From Verrucomicrobium sp. (GTDB lineage: Bacteria > Verrucomicrobiota > Verrucomicrobiia > Methylacidiphilales > UBA1321), in contig JAFIGT010000017.1 in the NCBI GenBank assembly GCA_017849585.1, forward strand, positions 1 to 64,000: a stretch of DNA of 64,000 bases. Direction: 5' to 3'. Every line of letters begins with the position of its first letter. Position 1 is the first letter of the stretch. The notes beneath the pieces were generated by a model that was not told the DNA's origin, ran no database searches, and saw only the letters and a list, made by a program, of their open reading frames with translations. Of the stretch, positions 7,694-14,837 are shown in pieces. The translations under genes were made by a program, and so were the position numbers.

Positions 7694-8524
7694 TCAAATG
7701 GCCACCATTTCGCGACGACGCATCCGCCAGAGCAACATGGCACAGCCTGCCACGATCATCGCATAGGTCGACGGCTCCGGAACCACCTGCACCATGGTGT
7801 CGCCTTGATCGAGTTGCATGGCGTAGACCTGCGCATGCTCGACGCCGCTGAACTCGATGCTGAAGTTCGTGATCTCGCCGTTGACGGCGCTCAAGTCCCA
7901 CTGCAGGGCATAGAGATTGACATAGACTGTCTCCGTGCCGGAGGGCATCTCCACCGTGCCGTTATCCGCCTTGACCAGGACTGAGGAGAAATCCGCCGCC
8001 ACGCCGGACACCGTAACGTCGCCCGTTCCGTCATTGTACGTGTAGGTGAGCGTGGGCAGCGCATGATTGTAGAGATCGTAGGTCCACGCCTCACCGATCT
8101 CGAGTTGGAAGACAATTGTCTTCAAATCAGCCAAGGGGGTCGCCTCCGTCACCGCGAGACTGCCGCCAAAGGTGTTCGGTACATCTCCAAAGCTGGCGAA
8201 GTAGAGCGAGCCGCTCGCAGGATAAGGTCCGCCACCCGCACCATTCGCGGCTTTATTCAGCGTTGCATCACCGCTACCTGCCACGTTGGAGCCGATGGCG
8301 CTGGGCCACGCCGTCGTGGAAGTGAAGAAACCAGGGAAACCCGGATTCGAGCCTGCGGTCAGACCGGCGTTGCTCCAGCCATCGAAGCTGGTATTGCCGG
8401 TGAGGGAGATGGTTTGCGGAGCCGCGTCGTCGACAGCAGTCGCATACGAGGGGATCGCCAAGCCAAGCCAGACCAGAACGGCCAGACACAGCGCGGTGCA
8501 GAGCGGAGTGATCGTTGTTTTCAT
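7694..8524 (-). CDS. PEP-CTERM sorting domain protein, paralog B
   Basis: A 276-residue exported protein with signal peptide MKTTITPLCTALCLAVLVWL, a TFGGSLAV/YTYNDGTGDVTV beta-rich body, and a C-terminal sorting signal VPEPSTYAMIVAGCAMLLW plus RMRRRE. Same length and layout as paralog A. The body lacks cysteines and catalytic motifs, fitting a structural or matrix protein. Known for the family: exosortase recognises the PEP motif and transfers the protein into the extracellular matrix or surface. Expression may be linked with exopolysaccharide synthesis, since such genes dominate the window. Confidence 0.88.
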   Translation of the reverse strand: MKTTITPLCTALCLAVLVWLGLAIPSYATAVDDAAPQTISLTGNTSFDGWSNAGLTAGSNPGFPGFFTSTTAWPSAIGSNVAGSGDATLNKAANGAGGGPYPASGSLYFASFGDVPNTFGGSLAVTEATPLADLKTIVFQLEIGEAWTYDLYNHALPTLTYTYNDGTGDVTVSGVAADFSSVLVKADNGTVEMPSGTETVYVNLYALQWDLSAVNGEITNFSIEFSGVEHAQVYAMQLDQGDTMVQVVPEPSTYAMIVAGCAMLLWRMRRREMVAI

Positions 8525-8626
8525 GCGGCGTACCGTAAGCGAAAGCGAAGACGCGCGCTGTCTTCGGCTTGTGCCACGATTGCTCGAAGTTGCGGGGCGG
8601 TTGCGATGATCGACGGGCAGACGGAC
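8525..8626 (-). promoter_or_regulatory. Leader conserved between the two PEP-CTERM genes, copy B
   Basis: Counterpart of 7450-7551. It lies in the gap between this PEP-CTERM gene and the divergent pseudopilin gene at 8701, so promoters for both directions must be in this 176-base stretch. Identity to copy A fades further upstream (beyond about 8637). Confidence 0.5.
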
Positions 8627-8700
8627 TCGCGAGCAAGGAGCAGCAGCCCAGCCGCAATCCCAAGGAAGCACGGAATACCCGGTAGTGTTAGGGATGGAGC

Positions 8701-9528
8701 ATGCACGCTACCCATCGATTCCCACGCCATCGCGTCGCGCAACGCGCCTTCACTCTGGTGGAGACCCTTGTCACCACGGCGGTCGTCGTCATCGTGGTGA
8801 CGATGTCCATGGCCGGATTTGACAAGGCGCTGAAAAACCGCCGCTGTCTCAAGGAAACGGCCGCCGCGCACAAACTCATCATCACCTACCTCACCGCCGC
8901 CACCGATAACGATGGACAATGGCTCGCCGGGATGGACGGCCGCGTGAAATCCATCACGCTGCCCAGCGGCAAGACCATCAACGGCCACACCTGCAATCGC
9001 TTTCCCTACCGCCTTGGCGCCTATATGGAATACAATCTGGATGGCACCCTTCTCCTCAAGGAGAACAGCCGACAGATTGAAAAAAGCACACCGCGCGGCA
9101 GCGGCATGTATGAATACATGGTCAGCACCTTTCCCGCTTTCGGCATGAATGTGAATTTTGTCGGCGGCTCTATCGACGAATCCAACCGCCTCGAGTATGC
9201 GGAGGATTGCGCCACGCGGGCCGCTCAAACCGAATCTCCGCTGCTCGTTTTTGCTTCGGCCGGTGGCCAGCTCGGCAATGTCCGCGTCGACGGATTCAAC
9301 GTTCTTTCCCCACCCCACCTCAAAGTCGCCAACTGGATCCCCACGCCGTGGACCACCAAGACCAACCCAGCGCTCTACGGTTCTGTGGACGCACGCCACG
9401 ATGGCATCGCCGTTTGTGCTTACACCGATGGCAGCGTTCGGTTGCAGACCATCGAGGAATTGCGCGATATGCGCTTGTGGAGCAAGAATGCCGCCGCGCA
9501 GAACGATCCGAATTATATGATTCCCTGA
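8701..9528 (+). CDS. Type II secretion/type IV pilus-like pseudopilin
   Basis: A 275-residue protein with a prepilin leader: basic N-terminus, then RAFTLVETLVTTAVVVIVV, where cleavage would precede the F and the Glu sits at +5. The C-terminal part RHDGIAVCAYTDGSVRLQTI is like the H-x9-DG region seen in large pseudopilin families of Verrucomicrobiota and Planctomycetota. No secretion-machine genes are nearby, so it is one of many scattered pseudopilins. GGAG lies just before the ATG. It is divergent from the PEP-CTERM pair. Confidence 0.8.
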   Translation: MHATHRFPRHRVAQRAFTLVETLVTTAVVVIVVTMSMAGFDKALKNRRCLKETAAAHKLIITYLTAATDNDGQWLAGMDGRVKSITLPSGKTINGHTCNRFPYRLGAYMEYNLDGTLLLKENSRQIEKSTPRGSGMYEYMVSTFPAFGMNVNFVGGSIDESNRLEYAEDCATRAAQTESPLLVFASAGGQLGNVRVDGFNVLSPPHLKVANWIPTPWTTKTNPALYGSVDARHDGIAVCAYTDGSVRLQTIEELRDMRLWSKNAAAQNDPNYMIP

Positions 9529-9627
9529 CGCCCCCCGCGCATCGCCCCGAATTGCAGCGCGAGCGCAACGCGCAGCTAAAAAATCGCAACTGCCGGAAAG
9601 CGGATCCCGGTGTTCTGCGTTAGGCTG

Positions 9628-10638
9628 ATGCCGGTCAACCTATATCGAGTGAATGAACCTCCTGTACCCGGGAATCCCTCGTTGTCGCCAGACGAGTCAG
9701 TCGCTGACCCGTTTCTGGAACAACCGGTGTGGAAGCAGATCAGCGGCGTCTGGCGCCCGCTGCATGGCAGCTTCGCGTCCAGCGGAGTCAGTCTCGAATG
9801 GCATGATTTCCATCTCGGCCAGGATCTTGATTGGTCGCCGAGCTTTCATCCCGGCAGCCTGGAAGTCTGTCTGAATTTTTCCGGTCAGGCCCAATGGCAG
9901 GCGGGCGAAAAAACGCATGCTCTCGCCGCCGGGGATGTCGCCCTCTACGCAGCCAATGGAACGGCGCTACCCGCGCAAAGACTGGCCGGTTCGCTGCATC
10001 GTTTTCTCACCATCGAACTTTCTCCGGACTATCTCCGCGCCCATTTCGCACCTATCGCGGCGGCCCTCAAACCCGGTGTGCGCCGCTTTCTGGAATCCGA
10101 TGGCACAGTGGGAAAACCGTTTCTGGAAATTCTACCCATGCCGATCACGCTGCTGAACATCCGGCTCTACCTGCTCGAGCCACCCGTCGCCGCGACCGCA
10201 CAGGGCATCTGGTATCAGGGAAAGATTCTCGATGTGCTCGCCCAAGTCCTCTTTCGCGAAGACAAACCTGTAGAGCCATGGAGCGAGAAACACGAGCGAG
10301 AGAATCGTGACCGTCTGGCGCGCGTGGTCTTCTGGCTCGAACGCGATTACGAAAATCCGCCCTCACTGGAAATGCTCGCGGCCGAGGTTGGTTGCAGCGT
10401 TTTTCATTTAAGCCGACTTTTCTCACAGAAAATGGGTCTATCCATCCCGCGTTTCATTCGCCTGCGCCGCATTGAACGCGCCGCGGAATTATTACGCGGT
10501 GGCGGCAAGAGCGTCACCGAGGTGGCCATGATGGTGGGTTACTCCAGCCTCAGCGCTTTCAATAAGGCCTTCGTCGAGCAGATCGGTTGCTGCCCCGGCC
10601 TCTACCCCCACATGAAAGCTCCGACCAAGCCAAGCTAG
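9628..10638 (+). CDS. AraC family transcriptional regulator
   Basis: A 336-residue protein. The N-terminal part resembles a cupin-type sensor region (residues 20-200; for example FHPGSLEVCLNFSGQAQW and AAGDVALYA). The C-terminal AraC DNA-binding domain has two helix-turn-helix motifs: SLEMLAAEVGCSVFHLSRLF and SVTEVAMMVGYSSLSAFNKAF. The target is unknown. It sits alone between a pseudopilin and a lipoprotein gene. The start is taken as ATG 9628; a GTG at 9610 is in frame. Confidence 0.85.
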   Translation: MPVNLYRVNEPPVPGNPSLSPDESVADPFLEQPVWKQISGVWRPLHGSFASSGVSLEWHDFHLGQDLDWSPSFHPGSLEVCLNFSGQAQWQAGEKTHALAAGDVALYAANGTALPAQRLAGSLHRFLTIELSPDYLRAHFAPIAAALKPGVRRFLESDGTVGKPFLEILPMPITLLNIRLYLLEPPVAATAQGIWYQGKILDVLAQVLFREDKPVEPWSEKHERENRDRLARVVFWLERDYENPPSLEMLAAEVGCSVFHLSRLFSQKMGLSIPRFIRLRRIERAAELLRGGGKSVTEVAMMVGYSSLSAFNKAFVEQIGCCPGLYPHMKAPTKPS

Positions 10639-10794
10639 CGCCCGCCCGGACGGGGGGTGTTGCTTCAGAGTTTCCACTGGTTAAAGCTTGTAATTGAGCC
10701 CGCTCCTGAGTATCTCATCAGGATATTTCCCGCGCTTCGCTGCGGGAGTTTTGGCAGGAAGCGAAATCAACCCCCGTTCACCCAGGATTTCAAA

Positions 10795-11694
10795 ATGATG
10801 CGTCAAGGAATGCGGTTCGTCGTCGTGACGATGGTCATGCTCATTGCAGTCGGATTCACCGCGTGCAACAGCCATAAAAAGCATGCGGAGAATCAAATCC
10901 CACTCATCGCCCTCCTGACTGACTACGGACTCAGTGACGCCTTTGTGGCCGAGATGAAAGGGGCCATCCTCACGGTGAATCCGAATGTCCGTCTACTCGA
11001 CCTGACACACGAGATTGAGCCCTTTAACCTGATGCAGGCCGCTTACCTGCTAAGCCAATCGTCCGCCGAATTTCCGGCCAACACCATCTTCGTCGCGGCA
11101 GTCGATCCCGGCGTCGGCACGACTCGCTCGGCCATCATGGTGCAGACCAACGCGGGCAAGTACTACATCGCTCCGAACAATGGCCTGCTCACCCTAGTCA
11201 TGGAACGCGAAGGTTTCGCCAAGGCGTGGAAACTGGATCGGCCGGGCTATTACCGCAAAGGGGTGATGTCCGCCACGGATCATGGCCGCGATGTCTTCGG
11301 CCCCGTGGCCGCCCATCTGGCTGACGGTGTTCCGGCGGATTCGATTGGCTCGGCCCTGACCAAAAAGGATGTGATCCTGTTGCCCTACCGCGCAGCGGCG
11401 GTGAATGGGCCGAATCTCTCGGGCGAAGTCTGGCATGTAGATCATTACGGCAACATCATCACCAATATTCCCGCATCGATGGATCCCAACTTGAAAGAGG
11501 GCGTGCTCCTGCGCATTACCCTCGGCAAGCAAACATTCAGCGCGCCATTGGTGAAAACCTTCGCCGATGTCCAGAAGGGCCGCATCGCCGTGCTGGTCGG
11601 CAGCCAAGGCCTGCTGGAGATTTGCGCCAATCAAGGTTCTGCTGGCAAGCAGCTCAGCGCCCAGGCGGGTCAGTCCGTGTTGATTCAAAAATAG
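10795..11694 (+). CDS. Lipoprotein of the SAM hydroxide adenosyltransferase (DUF62) family
   Basis: A 299-residue protein whose main part matches the SAM hydroxide adenosyltransferase/halogenase family: PLIALLTDYGLSDAFVAEMK, the VDPGVGTTRSAI nucleotide-binding segment, and a C-terminal domain with HVDHYGNIITNIP. Family reaction: hydrolysis of S-adenosylmethionine to adenosine and methionine. Unusually, the N-terminus is a lipoprotein signal: basic start, hydrophobic VVVTMVMLIAVGF and lipobox TAC, with Cys as the first mature residue. That implies an extracytoplasmic protein, where SAM is not expected. AGGA lies 8 bases before the first ATG. Confidence 0.85.
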   Translation: MMRQGMRFVVVTMVMLIAVGFTACNSHKKHAENQIPLIALLTDYGLSDAFVAEMKGAILTVNPNVRLLDLTHEIEPFNLMQAAYLLSQSSAEFPANTIFVAAVDPGVGTTRSAIMVQTNAGKYYIAPNNGLLTLVMEREGFAKAWKLDRPGYYRKGVMSATDHGRDVFGPVAAHLADGVPADSIGSALTKKDVILLPYRAAAVNGPNLSGEVWHVDHYGNIITNIPASMDPNLKEGVLLRITLGKQTFSAPLVKTFADVQKGRIAVLVGSQGLLEICANQGSAGKQLSAQAGQSVLIQK

Positions 11695-11875
11695 AACGCG
11701 CCGAGATGCGTGAAAAGCGTGGTCGATGCCAATCGAATCCACGCTGACAGTCTGTGCCTTACTGTAGCCGCTGCGACGCGATACAATCACGCCCTACAAA
11801 ATCCGCGCGGTTCGCATCCCTCGTCATATCACGAGGCGGTCTACCAAGAACCGGTCCACAGCCAGCCGCCTGCTG

Positions 11876-12664
11876 CTATTTTCCGGTCGGAGCGGGCGGG
11901 GCGAGCTTCAACGCCTCCGGCGACATTTCCGATTTCTGGAACTTTGGCACCACCATGCGAATGAAATCCTTGAGCATGCTTTCAGTCTCCTCAAGATTCT
12001 TTCCGTCGCTGCGCACGGTTTTCGTGACCAGGGAAGTCACGATCACATAGGCCCAGCGGTGATTGATATTGTGCACAAGCAGATCCCAGCTGGAATAAAA
12101 CACGCGAATGTAATGCTCGGGCGTGGTGATGTTATTGCCCACAAACCAATAGTAATAGACCGATTGAATTTTCTGGGTGCGGCCCGGAGCCACTGGAACC
12201 TCGCGGTCGAGCAAAAGTTGTTTCACGTTGAGCGTTTTGCCGGAATCGAGTTTGACCGGCACGACGCTTGAAGTGCGAATGGTCCAGCCCTGCCCGGGAA
12301 GACAAATTTCCGGCCGGTGGATACTGCGCCGCTCCACACCGCTGAGCACGATGGAGCAGAGAATCTTGTCGCCGATGAGCGAGTCATAGACTTTGCGTTC
12401 GATCACGGTGTCCGGCGGCAAAACGAGTTTTTCCGCCATGCTGATTTCTTCCCGCGAACCCCAATAACTGGCAAGGCGGTAGGGGAGATCCATCACCACG
12501 CCCGCTTCGCTGGACGATTTCGGTCGGCCGGAAAGCAGGCACAGGCCGACGACAAAAAGACCAGCCGCCACAACCGCCACCGCTCGCCACATGGGCTGTG
12601 GCGCCTCAAGCAGAGTGGGACCGGCGGGTTGGGTGTCAGTAGGGGGAACAGAAGAGGGAGTCAT
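11876..12664 (-). CDS. EpsI/DUF3485-like exosortase-associated protein
   Basis: A 262-residue protein with one N-terminal membrane helix (AVAVVAAGLFVVGLCLL) and a periplasmic domain. Features of the EpsI/DUF3485 family are visible: a VYDSL segment, HRPEICLPGQGW (Pro-Glu-x-Cys-x-Pro-x-x-Gly-Trp), and YYWFVGN. In other bacteria this domain is either fused to or encoded next to exosortase, as here (10-base gap). It probably assists sorting or polysaccharide export. ATG 12664 is preferred over the TTG two codons upstream. Confidence 0.85.
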   Translation of the reverse strand: MTPSSVPPTDTQPAGPTLLEAPQPMWRAVAVVAAGLFVVGLCLLSGRPKSSSEAGVVMDLPYRLASYWGSREEISMAEKLVLPPDTVIERKVYDSLIGDKILCSIVLSGVERRSIHRPEICLPGQGWTIRTSSVVPVKLDSGKTLNVKQLLLDREVPVAPGRTQKIQSVYYYWFVGNNITTPEHYIRVFYSSWDLLVHNINHRWAYVIVTSLVTKTVRSDGKNLEETESMLKDFIRMVVPKFQKSEMSPEALKLAPPAPTGK

Positions 12665-12673
12665 GGCCAATGA

Positions 12674-13663
12674 TTATTGTTTGGGTTCTGCGGGAGTCGC
12701 GGCCCATTGTTTCAAATCGGCCAGAACGCGAGGCCAATTCAGTTGCAGGAGCCAGTCAATCGCGAGCATGCCCGCGAGCGCGGCACCGAAAACCACAAAA
12801 CCTGCCGCCTCATGGTAAGCGCTCGGTTTATCAGCCGGTCCGATCGCAATGTCGGATCCCAGAATGATGGTACCGAAAGTCAGCATCAACATGCGGATGA
12901 AATTTCCGAAAACAGCCAGCGGCATCGCGCAGAGGAAAAGAGCGATCTTTTGCCATGTCTTCGGCAGCGTGACGTAGCCATACAGCGCTGTGACCATCAT
13001 CAACGCAAAGAGCGACCGAATGCCGCTGCAAGGATCCGCCACATCGAGCGCGAAGCGTTGACCCTGCGGAATGCCCAACGCAAAGTCCGGCGCCGACACC
13101 ACCGCCGTGCCAACCCGCAAGGCCGGGATGCCAATGAGGTTCAGGAACAAATTCGTCACCGCCGACATGAATTCGCGCAGCGGAAAGGCGATCAACCCAT
13201 CCAGACCGGGCATCGGCCAGGCAAACGCGAGAAAGGCCCACGGGAACAACGCCGACTTGAAGAGCGGCCAGCCATAAAACCAAATGGCCAGTGCTGCCAC
13301 CAGAATCTGAATCGAGGCGAAAGCAAGCGGTTTGATGTCGCCTTTATAACCGATGTAATAAAAAAGGAAGGCGACCAGAAAAAGCGGCCAGGCCCGGGAG
13401 TCACCCGCCACGGGAGTATTGAAATACTTTTCCCGCTTCCAGTACAACAAGCCAAGGCTGATCGGCACGACCAGCAAGCCATGTTCCCAATCGGGCATGC
13501 CGGTCCAAAAGAGATAGAGCATGTGGAAAATCGAAATCGGCTCCTGCACATTGTAGCGGAAGGTGTAGGGCACCAACCCGTACATCACGATCAGCAAGAG
13601 TAACGAAGAAATCAATGGCAACGGCCAAGAGCTGTACCATTTGGCAGGGGAAGTCGATGACAT
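12674..13663 (-). CDS. Exosortase/archaeosortase family protein
   Basis: A 329-residue polytopic membrane protein with the exosortase catalytic triad: Cys212 in ADPCSGIRSLFA, Arg257 in NFIRMLML and His284 in YHEAAGFVVF. Roughly eight to nine hydrophobic segments are present. Known role: transpeptidase-like processing of PEP-CTERM proteins at the inner membrane. The two PEP-CTERM proteins in this window are likely substrates. The gene has AGGA about 7 bases before its ATG and leads a two-gene unit with the EpsI-like gene. The subtype of exosortase cannot be fixed by eye. Confidence 0.9.
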   Translation of the reverse strand: MSSTSPAKWYSSWPLPLISSLLLLIVMYGLVPYTFRYNVQEPISIFHMLYLFWTGMPDWEHGLLVVPISLGLLYWKREKYFNTPVAGDSRAWPLFLVAFLFYYIGYKGDIKPLAFASIQILVAALAIWFYGWPLFKSALFPWAFLAFAWPMPGLDGLIAFPLREFMSAVTNLFLNLIGIPALRVGTAVVSAPDFALGIPQGQRFALDVADPCSGIRSLFALMMVTALYGYVTLPKTWQKIALFLCAMPLAVFGNFIRMLMLTFGTIILGSDIAIGPADKPSAYHEAAGFVVFGAALAGMLAIDWLLQLNWPRVLADLKQWAATPAEPKQ

Positions 13664-13758
13664 GAGAAATCCTACTTAACCACCCTGAAGGGTTGAAAGC
13701 AAGCGCGAGGCACCATTTCCCCACAGCGATTGAAGAGGGAATGATGTGTTGGAAAAAG

Positions 13759-13794
13759 AAAACCCCCGCTGGATTTGCATCCGGCGGGGGTTTT
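13759..13794 (-). terminator. Terminator after the PagL-like gene
   Basis: AAAACCCCCGC pairs with GCGGGGGTTTT around a 14-base loop. It ends the minus-strand 13819-14532 gene and is symmetric enough to work in either direction. Confidence 0.85.
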
Positions 13795-13818
13795 CATCAA
13801 ACAGACTGGCTAAACCGA

Positions 13819-14532
13819 TTAGAAGCGGTAGCCGACGCTGACCTTCGGTCCGAGGGCGTCGATGGCCTTGTTCTGGTGCTCGGGTTCAGACAAGCCGGCG
13901 TTGGAAACGTGCATGTAATCGCACGCCAAACGCACGTACCAGTCGTCATTGATGTCGTAACGGAAGCCCATGGCGACACCAAAGGTGAAGTTGAAGTCCT
14001 GGCCCAAGCCGTTGGCCGTGCCATCGGGGCGGGTGATCGGATCAGAATCCGCGAACAGGATGCCAACCGTACCTTCCACGAAGGGAACGATCTTCCAGCC
14101 GGGTTGGACGAAGTTGTAGCGGGGACCCACGCTCAAGCCGCCGAGGTGGTTTTCACGACCCCAAGTGGTTTGATAGAAGTCGCCACGGAAGAGGAATTCC
14201 GTGTTGCCACGGAAAACGCCACCGGCGAATTCATCGAGCGAGACGTCGTCAATCTTCAGCACGCCCGCGAGCTGTACCGGCACCAGCGTGGTGTTGTACG
14301 CAGTGTCCGAACGGACGTTGGAGAACAAAATACCGCTGCTGAGTTCAGTGGCCCAGTTCGATTCCTTGGCTCCGCTGTACTCCACAACCTTCTTGTTATC
14401 GATTTCCTTGTTATCCGCGACTTTGTCGCCGGCCAATGCGGGAACGATGGCTGATGCCACCAGCGCGCAACAGAATGCCGCGCGGATGAATCTCAGCGTC
14501 TCCCCACGCACGAGTTTCAATGTATTTGTCAT
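13819..14532 (-). CDS. Outer-membrane beta-barrel, PagL-like lipid A deacylase family
   Basis: A 237-residue protein with a signal peptide (cleavage near ALAG) and alternating beta-strand segments ending in the aromatic terminus VGYRF, typical of outer-membrane barrels. The segment YVRLACDYMHVSNAGLSEPE resembles the PagL/acyloxyacyl hydrolase active-site region, where a His-x-Ser pair and a following Glu are catalytic. If active it would remove an acyl chain from lipid A. A non-enzymatic barrel is possible. A purine-rich GGAGG lies about 12 bases before the ATG. Confidence 0.7.
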   Translation of the reverse strand: MTNTLKLVRGETLRFIRAAFCCALVASAIVPALAGDKVADNKEIDNKKVVEYSGAKESNWATELSSGILFSNVRSDTAYNTTLVPVQLAGVLKIDDVSLDEFAGGVFRGNTEFLFRGDFYQTTWGRENHLGGLSVGPRYNFVQPGWKIVPFVEGTVGILFADSDPITRPDGTANGLGQDFNFTFGVAMGFRYDINDDWYVRLACDYMHVSNAGLSEPEHQNKAIDALGPKVSVGYRF

Positions 14533-14837
14533 ATCTTTATCTATCCTCCTATGGGTTTAAAAAGCAAGCAGCTTTTTCTGTGCCTAACGCTTCAAAAAGA
14601 GCTATCGGCGTATTTTTTAACCACCTTAACACCAACGTATCAGGATGAAATTATTGCAAACTTTTTTCTAAAGAGAGCTTTTTAGTCTCCATTGACCCGG
14701 CTTGCGTTTTGCCACCCCTACCGGCTCCTCTTCGTCTTCTGCATGGATAAAGCCTCGATTCTTCGCGCTTTCATGTCATGGAACTGTAACATTTGCGGTC
14801 TTGTGAATCGGAGGATGACAGGTTATTCACAATCCCG
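14533..14837. other. Divergent intergenic region, AT-rich
   Basis: This gap separates the PagL-like gene and the GT28-PHP gene, so it should hold both promoters. It contains a small hairpin at 14559-14577 (AAAAAGC/GCTTTTT) in the PagL-side leader and several A/T runs. A GGAGG at 14810-14814 is the only clear ribosome-binding site on the plus strand, but no start codon sits at the right distance in the right frame (see findings). No other gene is seen. Confidence 0.5.

Noticed and set aside
11800-11840. A GGTTCGCATCC stretch resembling a tRNA T-arm
   Set aside because: The invariant A58 position is C, and no matching acceptor, D-arm or anticodon arm can be drawn around it.
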